A stretch of DNA of 36,675 nt from Propionibacteriaceae bacterium (GTDB lineage: Bacteria; Actinomycetota; Actinomycetes; Propionibacteriales; Propionibacteriaceae), in assembly GCA_030532575.1 (NCBI GenBank), contig JAUNKV010000030.1, positions 1-36,675 of the forward strand. The letters are read 5' to 3'. Within the stretch, counting starts at the first letter, position 1; the number at the start of each line of letters is the position of its first letter. The notes under the pieces were generated by a model, which searched no databases, was not told where the DNA came from, and worked only from the letters and a program-made list of their open reading frames with translations. Of this stretch, positions 7,810 to 16,018 are shown one piece after another. The translations under genes were made by a program, and so were the position numbers.

Positions 7810-8799
7810 TCAATGCAGCTCGGCCTCGGTGTACTCGGTGCCCGCCAGGTCGGTCCAGGTGATCTTGCCGTTGCAGTCGTAGCGCACCGTCGGGGAGACC
7901 TTCTCGAAGCGCGAGTCGATCTCGACGCTGCACGGTTTGGTCTCGTCGGGGCTGTGCTTCTCGATGGCCCGGGCCAGCACCAGGGGATCGATCTTGGCGG
8001 GGTCGAAGGGGGTTCGGCTGCTGCCCTCGCTGCGTCGGGTCACATAGACGGGCAGCGCCCCCATGCGGGAGCGTCGCTCCGTCACCCCAGAGCTGGGGGG
8101 CAGGTCCAGCCAGTAGCCGGTGTTGGGGTTGAAGCCGACCTGGGCGGCAGCCCTGGCGCCCGCCACGACCTCCTTCAGCCCCTGGGTGATGTCGGCGACG
8201 GAACGGAAACCGAGGGTGCGCACCGCTTCGCCCCTGCGGGTGAAGAAAACGGTGCTGGTCTCGGGGCTGGTGGTGACGGTCATGTACACCTCGCCGGGGC
8301 GGTACTCCACGATTTGCAGCACCTTCTGGTCGCCCGTGGCTCCCAGCTCCTCGGCGGTGTCGAAGATCGCCGCGATGTTGGAAAGGGGAAAATCGGAGGG
8401 CTGGAAGGTGGTCTGGTTCAGGTAGGTCACATCGGAGTCGGCCCGGGAGATCATCCCGTCGCGCCACCGCAGGGTGAGCAGCTGCTTCTGCCGGTCCAGC
8501 AGGGTGATGACCAGTTCGGTTCTTGAGACATCCAGTTTGATCGCGGGCAGGCTGCCGTAGAGGGTGTTGAGGTGTTTCAGCACCGTCTCGGCCCCGCCGT
8601 GGGTGAGGTCTCTGGCCAGCGGGAGCCTCACCGGCAGTGAAGGGCTGGGGGAGGGGCTGGGTGTGGCGGTTGTCGGGGAGGCTGAGGACGCCGTCGCAGT
8701 GGGGGCGGCAGAGGTGGAGGGTGGGGCCTCGGGGGCCTGGGGGGAGCATCCCGCGAGCAACGCGAACACCACGACGGTGGCGGCGCGGGACATCTTCAC
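7810..8799 (-). CDS. Secreted lipoprotein of unknown function
   Basis: The protein has 329 residues. The signal MKMSRAATVVVFALLAGC ends in the lipobox LLAGC (Cys18). A Pro/Ser/Thr/Ala-rich linker of about 40 residues follows, then a domain of about 270 residues beginning near LPLARDLTHGGAETVLKHLN. The C-terminal part contains two cysteines (PCSVEIDSRFEKVSPTVRYD, then CNGKITW) that could pair. I do not recognise the domain; overall it resembles actinobacterial lipoproteins that anchor a sensor or substrate-binding-like fold on the outer face of the membrane. GTG 8799 is preferred over GTG 8805 and ATG 8793 because TAGAAT ends exactly 6 nt upstream (leaderless pattern). Confidence 0.75.
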   Translation of the reverse strand: MKMSRAATVVVFALLAGCSPQAPEAPPSTSAAPTATASSASPTTATPSPSPSPSLPVRLPLARDLTHGGAETVLKHLNTLYGSLPAIKLDVSRTELVITLLDRQKQLLTLRWRDGMISRADSDVTYLNQTTFQPSDFPLSNIAAIFDTAEELGATGDQKVLQIVEYRPGEVYMTVTTSPETSTVFFTRRGEAVRTLGFRSVADITQGLKEVVAGARAAAQVGFNPNTGYWLDLPPSSGVTERRSRMGALPVYVTRRSEGSSRTPFDPAKIDPLVLARAIEKHSPDETKPCSVEIDSRFEKVSPTVRYDCNGKITWTDLAGTEYTEAELH

Positions 8800-8805
8800 C
8801 CCCAC

Positions 8806-8811
8806 ATTCTA
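8806..8811 (-). promoter_or_regulatory. Leaderless -10 element of the lipoprotein gene
   Basis: Minus-strand TAGAAT, 6 nt before GTG 8799. It decides between three possible in-frame starts. Confidence 0.5.
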
Positions 8812-9012
8812 GGGCGTGCCCCGGGCAGTGTGAGATGTGCTCGTCGTCCTTCCGGGTGGGGTCAACCGAAGTCAGGGCGAATTTGAGGGGTAACAAAGTG
8901 GGATGGTCGAGGGTGAGGGCAAATCGTGTTCCCGGCTGCTCCGAGGTGACGATCAGGTAACGGGTCGAGCAGTGACAGTGACCCCGAGCTGAGTTTCCAA
9001 ACGTGGGTTGAT

Positions 9013-9018
9013 TAGGAT
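9013..9018 (+). promoter_or_regulatory. Leaderless -10 element of the AlkD-like gene
   Basis: TAGGAT lies 6 nt before GTG 9025. No convincing -35 is visible. Confidence 0.5.
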
Positions 9019-9024
9019 GGATGC

Positions 9025-9699
9025 GTGCTTCGACCTGTTCTTCCCGATGTGCTTGCCGAATTGGAATCCCTGTCGGATCCCAAGGCACTGGCCATCAATC
9101 GCCGTCACGGAGATGCTCATTCCGTGAACCTGACAAAGGTGCGTGGAATTGCGAAACAGCTCGGGGCGCAACCGGAGCTGGCGCGGGCGCTGTGGGCGAC
9201 CCGGAAGCCGAACGCCAGGCTGGTCGCGGTGCTCGTCGCCAGGCCGAAGCAGTTCACCGTCGCGGAGCTGGACCGGTGGCTGAGGGAGGCGGCCACGAAC
9301 AAGGAGACCGACTGGTTCGTCAGCTACCTGGCCGCGAAGTCGAAGCACGCTGAGGAGTTGCGGACCCGCTGGCTGACCGATGAGGAGCCGAGGATCGCGG
9401 CGGCCGGGTGGACGCTGACCACCGACCGGGTGGTGAAGAAACCGGACGGCCTGGACCTGGCTGCCCTGCTGGATGTGATCGAGGCCGAGCTGGTGGCGGC
9501 CCCGGGACGGCTGCAGTGGGCGATGAACGCCTGCCTGGCAGCCATCGGCATCGAGCACGAGGCCCACCGGGAGCGGGTACTGGAGATCGGGGAGCGGCTC
9601 GGGGTGCTGAAGAACCACCCGACCCCGAGCGGCTGCATCTCCCCGTACGTCCCCATCTGGGTGCCGGAGGTCGTCCGCCGTCGCACCGGGAGGGCATGA
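9025..9699 (+). CDS. DNA alkylation repair protein, AlkD-like
   Basis: This 224-residue, all-helical protein resembles the AlkD/HEAT-like DNA glycosylases, which remove positively charged N3- and N7-alkylated purines without base flipping. Supporting stretches are [30 protein letters not shown]-type helices (here [10 protein letters not shown]), [11 protein letters not shown] and [15 protein letters not shown]. Family members carry a Trp and an Asp near the lesion; candidates here are W97 and D96 in ETDWFVSYL, but I cannot confirm this without alignment. GTG 9025 is chosen for its leaderless promoter spacing. The gene converges on the exporter operon with only 13 bp between stops, so no large terminator fits between them. 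Confidence 0.8.
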   Translation: MLRPVLPDVLAELESLSDPKALAINRRHGDAHSVNLTKVRGIAKQLGAQPELARALWATRKPNARLVAVLVARPKQFTVAELDRWLREAATNKETDWFVSYLAAKSKHAEELRTRWLTDEEPRIAAAGWTLTTDRVVKKPDGLDLAALLDVIEAELVAAPGRLQWAMNACLAAIGIEHEAHRERVLEIGERLGVLKNHPTPSGCISPYVPIWVPEVVRRRTGRA

Positions 9700-9712
9700 G
9701 AGCCGGGCCGGA

Positions 9713-10798
9713 TCACGCGGTGCGCATCACGGACACCGGGTCCCGGTTCGCTGCGAGTACCGCGGGTGGGATCGCCGCCAGCAGGGCGGTCAGACAGGCC
9801 AGCACCGCGACGGCGAGGGCGAAGTCCAGACCCGGGACCTGGCTCCAGATCGCGCCCAGCCCGAGTCCCAGGGCCAGCCCGGCAGCGGCACCGAGACCGG
9901 CGGGGACGGCGGTGCGCAGCGCGACCAAGGCGACGAGATCGGCGCGGGTGATGCCGAGGGTGCGCCGTCGGCCGAGGTCACGGCGTCGGATCAGCACATC
10001 GGCCAGCACCACGACGGCGACGAAGAAACCCCCGGCCCCCAGGATCAACAGCAGCAGGGAACGGCCGAACCCGGTGACCTGCCGCTCCACGAGCTGTCCG
10101 GCCGCAGCCGCGGCCAGCGGGGAGTCCACGCTGAGCTTGTTCGCCCCCGCAGCCACGATGCCGAGAGCCGCATTCTGGGTGGCGGCGGCGACCTCGATGC
10201 CTGCGGAGATGGTCTTCACCTGACGCAGCGGCTGGTCGTCGCTCACCGTGGTCACGGCCATGCTCGCCAATTCCTGAAAAGGTGTCTGAGGGGTGAAGGT
10301 CCCGACGATGGCCCACTGGTGGCCGTTCGGGCCGTTCAGGAAACCGACGGGCTCGGCCAGTCCGAGCCTGCGCTGCACCTCGACGGAGACCACGGCCTCC
10401 CCGGGGGTGCGGGGCAGGCGGCCACGGGTGAGGGTGACGGCGCGTTCGATGTCGCCGACGAGCCCGACGAGCGCCACCTTGGGGTCCCCCACCGCGCCGT
10501 TGACCACGTCGACGGGGGTGTTGCTGCCGACAACCGCCTCGACGGTGGACAGGTTCCGCAGCACGGCCACGGCGGCGGGGTTGAGGGTCTTGGAGCCGTT
10601 GACATCGGTCACGGTCAGGGTCCGGGCGCTCGGGCCTGCCAGGTCGCGGGCCAGGTCGGCCTCGAGTGCTGCCTGACGGCCGACGGTGATGAGGGCCACG
10701 CACGCCGTCGCCGCGACGACGAGGGCCACGAGGGCGCTGGGGACGGGGGAGCAACGGGCGGCGGCGAAGGCCTCGCGGAGCAGATCGACGGGTCTCAC
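9713..10798 (-). CDS. MacB/FtsX-like ABC transporter permease
   Basis: The permease has 361 residues. One membrane segment lies near residues 20-42 ([20 protein letters not shown]). An extracytoplasmic domain of about 190 residues follows, then three segments near 243-270, 295-320 and 325-350. This is the topology of MacB/FtsX-type permeases that extrude or move substrates on the outer face of the membrane. The C-terminal block [20 protein letters not shown] is the usual coupling loop of the family. The start GTG overlaps the ATPase stop by 4 nt, so translation is probably coupled. It is the last gene of the six-gene operon 14187-9713. The likely job is export of, or defence against, a peptide together with the ATPase and the peptidoglycan-binding partner. 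Confidence 0.85.
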   Translation of the reverse strand: MRPVDLLREAFAAARCSPVPSALVALVVAATACVALITVGRQAALEADLARDLAGPSARTLTVTDVNGSKTLNPAAVAVLRNLSTVEAVVGSNTPVDVVNGAVGDPKVALVGLVGDIERAVTLTRGRLPRTPGEAVVSVEVQRRLGLAEPVGFLNGPNGHQWAIVGTFTPQTPFQELASMAVTTVSDDQPLRQVKTISAGIEVAAATQNAALGIVAAGANKLSVDSPLAAAAAGQLVERQVTGFGRSLLLLILGAGGFFVAVVVLADVLIRRRDLGRRRTLGITRADLVALVALRTAVPAGLGAAAGLALGLGLGAIWSQVPGLDFALAVAVLACLTALLAAIPPAVLAANRDPVSVMRTA

Positions 10799-11436
10799 AG
10801 GCTCAGCACCTCGTCGGCTCGGGCCACGACGGTGGGGTCGTGGGTGGCGACGACCACGGTTCGGCCCTCCGCGGCGGCCTCGGCGAGGGCGTCGAGGACC
10901 AGGGTGGAGTTGTCCGGGTCGAGGTTGCCGGTGGGCTCGTCGGCCAGCACGATGCCGGGCGAGTTGACCAGAGCCCGGCAGATCGCCACGCGCTGCGCCT
11001 GCCCGCCGGAGATCTGGCCGGGACGGTGGTCGGCGCGTTCGGCCAGCCCGAAGCGGGTGAGCAGGTCGCGGGCGCGGGTGCGCAGCTCGTCGCGGTCGGC
11101 CCCGGCGTAGAGGCCGGGCTCGGTCACCGAGTCGAGGATGATGCGGGACGGGTCGAGCTCGGAGTCCTGGAAGACGAAACCGATGCGGGTGGCTCGCAGC
11201 TGTGCGCGCTGGTGGTCGGGCAGGGTGGAGGCCACCTCGTCGCCGATGGTGACCGTGCCGACGGAGGGGGTGAGCATGAGCCCCAGCACGTACAGCAGTG
11301 TGGACTTGCCGCGCCCGGAGGCCCCGGTGAGGGCGGTGACCGCACCCGGGGTGAACCGGTGGGTCAGGCCGTCGAAGAGTTCGGTCTGTCCCTTGGCGTA
11401 GGCGAAACGCAGGTCGTCGACGCTGAGGGTGGTCAT
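10795..11436 (-). CDS. ABC transporter ATP-binding protein (MacB/LolD-like)
   Basis: The protein has 213 residues from ATG 11436 ([11 protein letters not shown]). Upstream in-frame codons lie over the neighbouring gene and give Arg/His-rich nonsense, so a longer start is rejected. Walker A is GASGRGKST (about 36-44). The Q-loop is [14 protein letters not shown], the signature is ISGGQAQR and Walker B is IVLADEP, followed by TGNLD; the switch histidine is in ATHDP. The ATG overlaps the stop of the peptidoglycan-binding gene (ATGA), and its own stop overlaps the permease start (GTGA). It powers the permease encoded next to it. Confidence 0.9.
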   Translation of the reverse strand: MTTLSVDDLRFAYAKGQTELFDGLTHRFTPGAVTALTGASGRGKSTLLYVLGLMLTPSVGTVTIGDEVASTLPDHQRAQLRATRIGFVFQDSELDPSRIILDSVTEPGLYAGADRDELRTRARDLLTRFGLAERADHRPGQISGGQAQRVAICRALVNSPGIVLADEPTGNLDPDNSTLVLDALAEAAAEGRTVVVATHDPTVVARADEVLSL

Positions 11437-12494
11437 GACGGGGAGGACTCCGGTGTGGGGGTGGCCGACCCGAGGAGGCGCACCTGCTCCCCGGCGGTCA
11501 CGCCGTCCACCACGGCGAGCCCTTCGGCGACGGTGCGGATGGTGACCGTGCGTTGCTCGTCGCCGCTGCTGGTCACGACGGTGACGGTGGTGGTGGCATC
11601 CGGTTGGGTGGTGAGGGCGGCGACGGGGACGACCGGCCCGGTCTCCGGCGGGATGATCTGGACGTCGGTGAGGAGGTTGGCCTTGCCGGGTAGCGCGGCG
11701 CACTGGTCACCGCACAGCAGGGTGCCGTCCTGGGCGGTGATGGGGACGCTCACGCCCTGGTCGTTCGGGATGTGCTCGCCGGTGATGCCTTCCCAGGTGT
11801 GGTCGCCGTGGCGAACCTTCACGGTGGTCTGGGGTGGGACGAGCTCGGCCTGCTGTGGGGTGAGCACCATCGCGAAGGTGGGGTCGCCGCTCGTGGCGCG
11901 CACCACGACCTCGCCCCCGGCCAGGGCGGCACCGGGCCACAGCAGAGTGCCATCGAGGGTGACCTGGGTGGGCAGGGTGGGCACGGCCACCAGCTCGCCC
12001 AGGGCCATCGCCCCGGTCTCGGGTTGGCCTGCGGCCTTCTGCCAGGCCCGCATCGCGGCGGTGGTGGAGGAGCGCCACTGCCCGTCGGGGGTCTCGGTGG
12101 TGTGCCCGGCAGCGACGAGGGCCGCCTGCACCTGTGTGACGTCCGGTCCGCTGTCGCCCTCCCCGAGGGGGCGGTGGAAGGGGGTGGTGCCTGCGATGAC
12201 CCGCACTGCCACCCCGTCGACGGCGTACAGCACGTCGCCGTTGGTCACCTCACCGCCGGGACCAACAGCGGTGACGGTGCCGTCGAGTCGGTTGACGGCT
12301 GCCGGTGCACCGGCGCGCTCGACGGTGGTGCTGAGGGTCAGCACCCGGCCGAGTTGCTTCTCCACCACCTCGACGGTCACCGACGAGGTGTCGGCCTGGC
12401 CGGTCGCCTGGGGCGGGGAAAGGGTGACCCGCCCGGCCCAGAAACCGGCTGCTGCGGCCAGCACGACGGAGCCAACGATGAGTGCCTTCTTCAT
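11433..12494 (-). CDS. Membrane-anchored peptidoglycan-binding, HlyD/MacA-like adaptor
   Basis: The protein has 353 residues. An N-terminal anchor (residues 4-24) is followed by a short beta-rich part with VNRLDGTVTAVGPGGEVTNG, typical of a membrane-fusion lipoyl/barrel half. Next is a PG_binding_1-type helical domain (about 112-157, with GDSGPDVTQVQAALVAAG and MRAWQKAAG), then a C-terminal beta-barrel region resembling HlyD-family adaptors. A CGDQC motif lies near residues 261-265. Proteins of this kind replace MacA in Gram-positive ABC systems and tie the pump to the cell wall. The ATG directly abuts the preceding lipoprotein stop (TGAATG) with GGAGG just upstream. The 3' end overlaps the ATPase start by 4 nt. 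Confidence 0.8.
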   Translation of the reverse strand: MKKALIVGSVVLAAAAGFWAGRVTLSPPQATGQADTSSVTVEVVEKQLGRVLTLSTTVERAGAPAAVNRLDGTVTAVGPGGEVTNGDVLYAVDGVAVRVIAGTTPFHRPLGEGDSGPDVTQVQAALVAAGHTTETPDGQWRSSTTAAMRAWQKAAGQPETGAMALGELVAVPTLPTQVTLDGTLLWPGAALAGGEVVVRATSGDPTFAMVLTPQQAELVPPQTTVKVRHGDHTWEGITGEHIPNDQGVSVPITAQDGTLLCGDQCAALPGKANLLTDVQIIPPETGPVVPVAALTTQPDATTTVTVVTSSGDEQRTVTIRTVAEGLAVVDGVTAGEQVRLLGSATPTPESSPS

Positions 12495-13181
12495 TCATCC
12501 TCCATACAGGGCTTTGTCAGGTGGGAGTTCAGGGCAGGCCTTGGATACATTGTCAGGGACTGCGGTATCCCGGGGGTAGGGCCACCAGGGGTCGCTGTCC
12601 GGGTCGTTGAAGGTGGCGATGTAGACGTCGCGGGTGGGTTTGTCCTTCTCGTTGACGGGCTGATCGTGGGCTTTCATGCAGGGAATGTAGTACTGCTCAA
12701 AGTAGTCGTAGAGCAGTGCAAGTTGTTCCTCGTTGTATTCGTCATAGAAACGTGGGTCCAAGCTGTATTGTGCTTGGCACACATAGACGGCGGTGGCGAG
12801 TGGTTCATCCTGTTCTTCTGGAATGCCGCCGCCCGGGAAGGAGACGCCTCTGAGGCCTGCTTCGGCTGGGAAGCCTTGATCGGTGAGGCATTGGGCGATT
12901 GTCTTCATGTGTTCTTCGGTGCCTTCGATCCAGCGGATCAATTCCACATCTTTGGGTGAGGTGTCGCTCGGTTCGATGTGTTTCAGGAAGTCAGCACGAA
13001 TGGCCCAGCGTTCTTCCTCGGTGAAGGTCTTGGGGGTGACCTTCACGGTTGGCTCCCACGCCTTGGGGTCCCAGGTCTGGGGGGTACTGGTGGGTGCGCT
13101 GGGTTCTGGTGGGGGTGTGCAGCTGGTCAAGCCGAGGCTGCACACCCCCACCAGGAGAGCTGCGAGGTGGGTTCTGGTCAT
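12495..13181 (-). CDS. Paralogous cysteine-containing lipoprotein, copy 2
   Basis: The protein has 228 residues. The lipobox LTSC places the lipid Cys at residue 21, followed by a short Pro/Ser/Thr linker. The mature domain starts at TWDPKAWEPTVKVTPKTFTE and carries four conserved cysteines: in AQCLTDQGF, YVCQAQYSLDPR, YYIPCMKAH and SKACPELPP. It ends WWPYPRDTAVPDNVSKACPE, LPPDKALYGG. It is clearly a duplicate of the gene just upstream (13184-13873): both share the TFTEEERW, DYFEQYYIPCMKAH and DTAVPDNVSKACP blocks, and the last 55 or so bases are nearly identical in DNA. I know no named family. Position between a secreted two-cysteine protein and a pump suggests an immunity, receptor or folding role. 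ATG 13181 gives a clean signal peptide. Confidence 0.8.
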   Translation of the reverse strand: MTRTHLAALLVGVCSLGLTSCTPPPEPSAPTSTPQTWDPKAWEPTVKVTPKTFTEEERWAIRADFLKHIEPSDTSPKDVELIRWIEGTEEHMKTIAQCLTDQGFPAEAGLRGVSFPGGGIPEEQDEPLATAVYVCQAQYSLDPRFYDEYNEEQLALLYDYFEQYYIPCMKAHDQPVNEKDKPTRDVYIATFNDPDSDPWWPYPRDTAVPDNVSKACPELPPDKALYGG

Positions 13182-13183
13182 CG

Positions 13184-13873
13184 TCAGCTGCCGTAGAGAG
13201 CCTTGTCGGGAGGTAGGTCTGGACAAGCCTTGGATACATTGTCAGGGACTGCGGTATCCCGGGGGTAGGGCCACCAGCGTCCTTCTTCCGTGGTGAAGAA
13301 GGTCGAGACGTAGGTCTCGCGGGAGGGCTTCCCGTCTTCCACCACTGGCTGGTTGTGTGCCTTCATGCAGGGGATGTAGTACTGCTCGAAGTAGTCGTAG
13401 ACCAGTCGTATCTGGTCCTCGGACCAGTCGCCTTCAAGGCGCGGGTCCAAGCTGTACTGGGCTTCGCACGTGTAGCTGGCCACGTCGAAAGCGGGAAGCT
13501 GGCTTTCTGGGATTCCCTCTCCGAGGTCTGGTTCTCTGGGGCCGGGGGTCACGTCAAAACCGGCGTCATTCAGGCACTTCGAGATGGTGGTTGAGTAGTC
13601 CTCGTAACTTTGGGTCCAGCGGATGAACTCCACTTCCGGTACTGGCCCTGTCGTTGGCTCTTTGTGCTTGAGCCACTCAGCGCGGGCAGCCCAGCGTTCC
13701 TCCTCGGTGAAGGTCTTGGGGGTGATCTTCACGGTTGGTTCCCACAGGTTGGGGTCCCAGGTCTGAGGTGCGGTGCTGCTGGGGGAGGCGCTGGGCCCCG
13801 ACGGGGGCGTGCAGCCAACCAAGCCGAGGCTGCACACCACCGTCAAGGCAGCGAGAGCTACGGACAACCTCAT
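13184..13873 (-). CDS. Paralogous cysteine-containing lipoprotein, copy 1
   Basis: The protein has 229 residues. The signal MRLSVALAALTVVCSLGLVG ends at lipobox Cys21. The mature domain begins TWDPNLWEPTVKITPKTFTE and has the same four-cysteine pattern as copy 2 (SKCLNDAGF, YTCEAQYSLDPR, YYIPCMKAH, SKACPDLPP). The centre diverges from copy 2 (TTGPVPEVEFIRWTQSYEDY against DTSPKDVELIRWIEGTEEHM), so the pair is not simply a recent duplication along its whole length. The start overlaps the stop of the small secreted protein gene (ATGA), and the stop is 2 nt before copy 2, so all three are translationally coupled. The lipid anchor puts it on the outer membrane face, where it would meet the secreted protein. 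Confidence 0.8.
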   Translation of the reverse strand: MRLSVALAALTVVCSLGLVGCTPPSGPSASPSSTAPQTWDPNLWEPTVKITPKTFTEEERWAARAEWLKHKEPTTGPVPEVEFIRWTQSYEDYSTTISKCLNDAGFDVTPGPREPDLGEGIPESQLPAFDVASYTCEAQYSLDPRLEGDWSEDQIRLVYDYFEQYYIPCMKAHNQPVVEDGKPSRETYVSTFFTTEEGRWWPYPRDTAVPDNVSKACPDLPPDKALYGS

Positions 13874-14187
13874 GCTGGTGGGGTGCAGTATCCGTAGCTG
13901 CCAGACCGCAGGAGGGTGTAGGCGCTCGCTGACCAGTTGGTCACCCTGGCGTACGAGTGGCCGTGTCCGACGTAGGAGTTGCTGCCCCTGTAGACCACGC
14001 GGGATCCGATCTTGAGGACAAGTGCTCCTCTGTTGAGCCGCTGCATCTCTCCGCGCACGGACACGGTTGCTCCGCCGCCCGAGCAGTTCTGTCGCCCGTA
14101 TTCAGTGTAGGCTTGGGCGGGCGTGGCCATCGAGCCGAACAGCATGGCGGCTGCCGCGAGGGCGATGAGTCGCTTCTTCGTCTTCAT
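13870..14187 (-). CDS. Small secreted two-cysteine protein, possible bacteriocin-like cargo
   Basis: The protein has 105 residues. The signal peptide MKTKKRLIALAAAAMLFGSM ends ATPAQA (cleavage after residue 26). The mature 79 residues begin YTEYGRQNC and end SGSYGYCTPPA. The only two cysteines (mature positions 9 and 75) sit near the two ends, as if a disulphide closes the chain. The middle is Gly-, Ser-, Tyr- and Arg-rich with IGSRVVYRGSNSYVGHGHSY and no acidic patch, so the mature protein is basic. I do not recognise a family; the layout is loosely like lactococcin-972 proteins but their conserved motifs are absent. ATG 14187 is chosen over TTG 14193 and GTG 14190 because GGAG lies 9 nt upstream. 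It is the first gene of the exporter operon. Confidence 0.75.
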   Translation of the reverse strand: MKTKKRLIALAAAAMLFGSMATPAQAYTEYGRQNCSGGGATVSVRGEMQRLNRGALVLKIGSRVVYRGSNSYVGHGHSYARVTNWSASAYTLLRSGSYGYCTPPA

Positions 14188-14220
14188 CACCAATCACTCC
14201 TTTGGTAGTTGGGTGGCAGC

Positions 14221-14226
14221 AGCCTA
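14221..14226 (-). promoter_or_regulatory. Candidate -10 element of the secreted-protein/exporter operon
   Basis: On the minus strand TAGGCT lies 33 nt before ATG 14187, giving a leader of about 26 nt that holds AGGAG. The AT-rich stretch 14285-14300 further upstream may also matter, but its TTGTCA and TATAAC hexamers are only 11 nt apart. Confidence 0.4.
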
Positions 14227-14315
14227 GCAGCCGGTGACTCCCTGGGGAAGGGGTTTCGGCGAAGAGGTGCCGAAGTCTACCCGAAAGTTATATTTTTCCG
14301 CACTGACAAGGGGTT

Positions 14316-14834
14316 TTACCCTTGGGTCTCCGGTTGGGAGGTTGCCTGTCTGGTGGTGATGAGACGGGCTGTGGTGGGTGGGTCGAGCAGCTCGGTGGCG
14401 TAGAAGGCCGGGTGGGCGGGGCGGGTGCGACCGTAGTCGGTCAGCGGCACCCAGACCGGCTGCTCCCTGCGCCCATCCGTCGTCACCCCGCCCGGGCGGA
14501 TCGGCTGCTCGGGGTCGAAGGTCATGAGGAAGTGGAAGGACACCTCGTGGCAGGCCCGGCCCACCAGCAGCGGTGAATGGGGGTCGGTGAAGAAATTCTG
14601 GTGGATGAACAACAGCCGATCAATGCCGCATTCAAGCCCCAACTCCTCCCGCACCTCCCGGATCACCGCCTCCTCGGCGGTTTCCCCGTGCTGCACCCCA
14701 CCGCCAACCGTGTACAGGTACGGATCGGTCTGGTTGCTCATCATGAGCACCGAGCCCTCATGGAGGATCACCGCGACGGCGCGCAGCCTGAACCAGCGCG
14801 CGCCGTCGTCGAAACCACAGTCAGGCTCAGCCAC
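14316..14834 (-). CDS. NUDIX hydrolase
   Basis: The protein has 172 residues. The NUDIX box is [20 protein letters not shown] followed by ELG (about residues 44-66), with all metal-binding acidic residues present. Upstream, [17 protein letters not shown] is the first strand pair. Downstream there is a typical substrate strand [11 protein letters not shown] and the late motif PVWVPLTDY. Substrate unknown. The start lies 8 bp inside the end of msrA, so the two are co-transcribed and perhaps translationally coupled. Pairing with methionine sulphoxide reductase fits a clean-up role for oxidised metabolites, but that is inference. Confidence 0.85.
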   Translation of the reverse strand: MAEPDCGFDDGARWFRLRAVAVILHEGSVLMMSNQTDPYLYTVGGGVQHGETAEEAVIREVREELGLECGIDRLLFIHQNFFTDPHSPLLVGRACHEVSFHFLMTFDPEQPIRPGGVTTDGRREQPVWVPLTDYGRTRPAHPAFYATELLDPPTTARLITTRQATSQPETQG

Positions 14835-15480
14835 ACCGCACGCCCGTGGCGTGATTCGGGCAGTAGCCGCCCGGGTTCTTGTGGAGGTACTGCTGATGCT
14901 CCTCCTCCGCCGGGTAGAAGACCGCGCCCGGGGTGATCTCGGTGGTGATCTGCCCGTAGCCCGACTCCGTCATCCGGGCCTGGAAGGCGTCACGCGACGA
15001 GGTGGCGGCGGCCAGCTGGGCCTCGTCGGTGGGGAAGATCGCCGAGCGGTACTGGGTGCCGACGTCGTTGCCCTGCCGGAACCCCTGCGTGGGGTCGTGG
15101 TTCTCCCAGAACAGCCTGAGCAGGTCGTCGAAGCTGATCCGCGCCGGGTCGTAGACCACCTGCACGGTCTCGGTGTGCCCGGTCTGCCCGGTGCAGGTCT
15201 CCCGGTACGTCGGATTCGGGGTGATGCCACCCATGAACCCGACGGCGGTGTTGACCACACCGTCGGTCTCCCAGAACAGCCGCTCCTCACCCCAGTAACA
15301 ACCCATCGCGAAATAGGCCACCTCGCAGCCCTCCGGCACCTCACCGAGCGGAAGCCCCAGCACGACGTGACGCGGCACCGGGTCCAGGATCGGCTGCTCG
15401 CGCCCGGGCAGGGCCTGCTCCGGGGTCACCAGCTGCGGGTTGAGCCTGCGTCGAAGAAAACCAGCCACGTCAATGTCCAT
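14827..15480 (-). CDS. msrA: Peptide-methionine (S)-S-oxide reductase
   Basis: The protein has 217 residues. The catalytic motif is MGCYWGEE with Cys61 as the nucleophile; Tyr replaces the usual Phe of GCFWG, a common conservative variant. Other MsrA blocks are [56 protein letters not shown] and [16 protein letters not shown]. The C-terminal cysteines in GGYC and VRCG are placed to resolve the disulphide. It reduces the S-form of methionine sulphoxide in proteins, probably in the cytoplasm since there is no signal peptide. ATG 15480 has TACCCT ending 7 nt upstream (leaderless). The NUDIX gene overlaps its end. Confidence 0.95.
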   Translation of the reverse strand: MDIDVAGFLRRRLNPQLVTPEQALPGREQPILDPVPRHVVLGLPLGEVPEGCEVAYFAMGCYWGEERLFWETDGVVNTAVGFMGGITPNPTYRETCTGQTGHTETVQVVYDPARISFDDLLRLFWENHDPTQGFRQGNDVGTQYRSAIFPTDEAQLAAATSSRDAFQARMTESGYGQITTEITPGAVFYPAEEEHQQYLHKNPGGYCPNHATGVRCG

Positions 15481-15487
15481 GAGGACA

Positions 15488-15493
15488 AGGGTA
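15488..15493 (-). promoter_or_regulatory. Leaderless -10 element of msrA
   Basis: Minus-strand TACCCT ends 7 nt before ATG 15480. No ribosome site is visible. Confidence 0.45.
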
Positions 15494-15585
15494 AAGGGGA
15501 CACCAAAGCCAGGGCATCTCAGCAGACTCCCGCTGGTCGAGCTTCAGCGCCCCGGCGCCCGACAGCCGAGACTGCTCCTCCTTCC

Positions 15586-15762
15586 CGCTGGTCGAGCCGG
15601 GCCCGGAATTCTACGGAGGGCCCGTGTCGAGACCCCTGGCATCCGGTGCAGAGTCTTTCGCCGAGTGGGGTTGGTCTGGGGTCAAGTCCCTGCGGATGGT
15701 CACGGGGTCTCGACACGGGATTCCCTCGCTGCCGCATCGGGAAATCCCGGCTCGACCAGCGG
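15586..15762. repeat. Family A unit 1
   Basis: Left palindrome CGCTGGTCGAGC to GTCGAGACC with stem CGGGCCC/GGGCCCG, a 90-nt spacer, then the inverted palindrome GGTCTCGAC to GCTCGACCAGCGG. 177 bp. Confidence 0.85.
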
Positions 15763-15769
15763 GGGGTTC

Positions 15770-15938
15770 CGCTGGTCGAGCCGAGGGCGCTCAGCGCCCG
15801 ACAGTCGAGACCCCTGGCGCCTGGTGCTGGGTCTTTCGCCGAGTGGGGATGCTCTGGGTCCAAGTCCCTGCGCAAGGTTGCGGGGTCTCGACGCGGGATT
15901 CCCTCGCTTCGCATCGGGATTCCCGGCTCGACCAGCGG
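15770..15938. repeat. Family A unit 2
   Basis: 169 bp. The left stem is GGGCGCT/AGCGCCC and the right stem is GGGATTCCC paired with CGGGATTCCCGG-type sequence. The spacer is the same as in unit 1 with scattered changes. Confidence 0.85.
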
Positions 15939-16018
15939 AGAAAAGGTCCGGCTCGACCAGCGGATACCCCCGCTGGCCGTGGGGTCCAGTACCCGAGTGT
16001 CGAGGCTGTCCCGTTTTC

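Noticed and set aside
13870-14187. Lactococcin-972 family bacteriocin
   Set aside because: The conserved tryptophan/asparagine-tyrosine-histidine motifs of that family are absent and the two cysteines do not fit; kept as unassigned.
14285-14310. Promoter from TTGTCA and TATAAC on the minus strand
   Set aside because: The hexamers are only 11 nt apart; TAGGCT at 14226-14221 fits better with the ribosome site and leader length.
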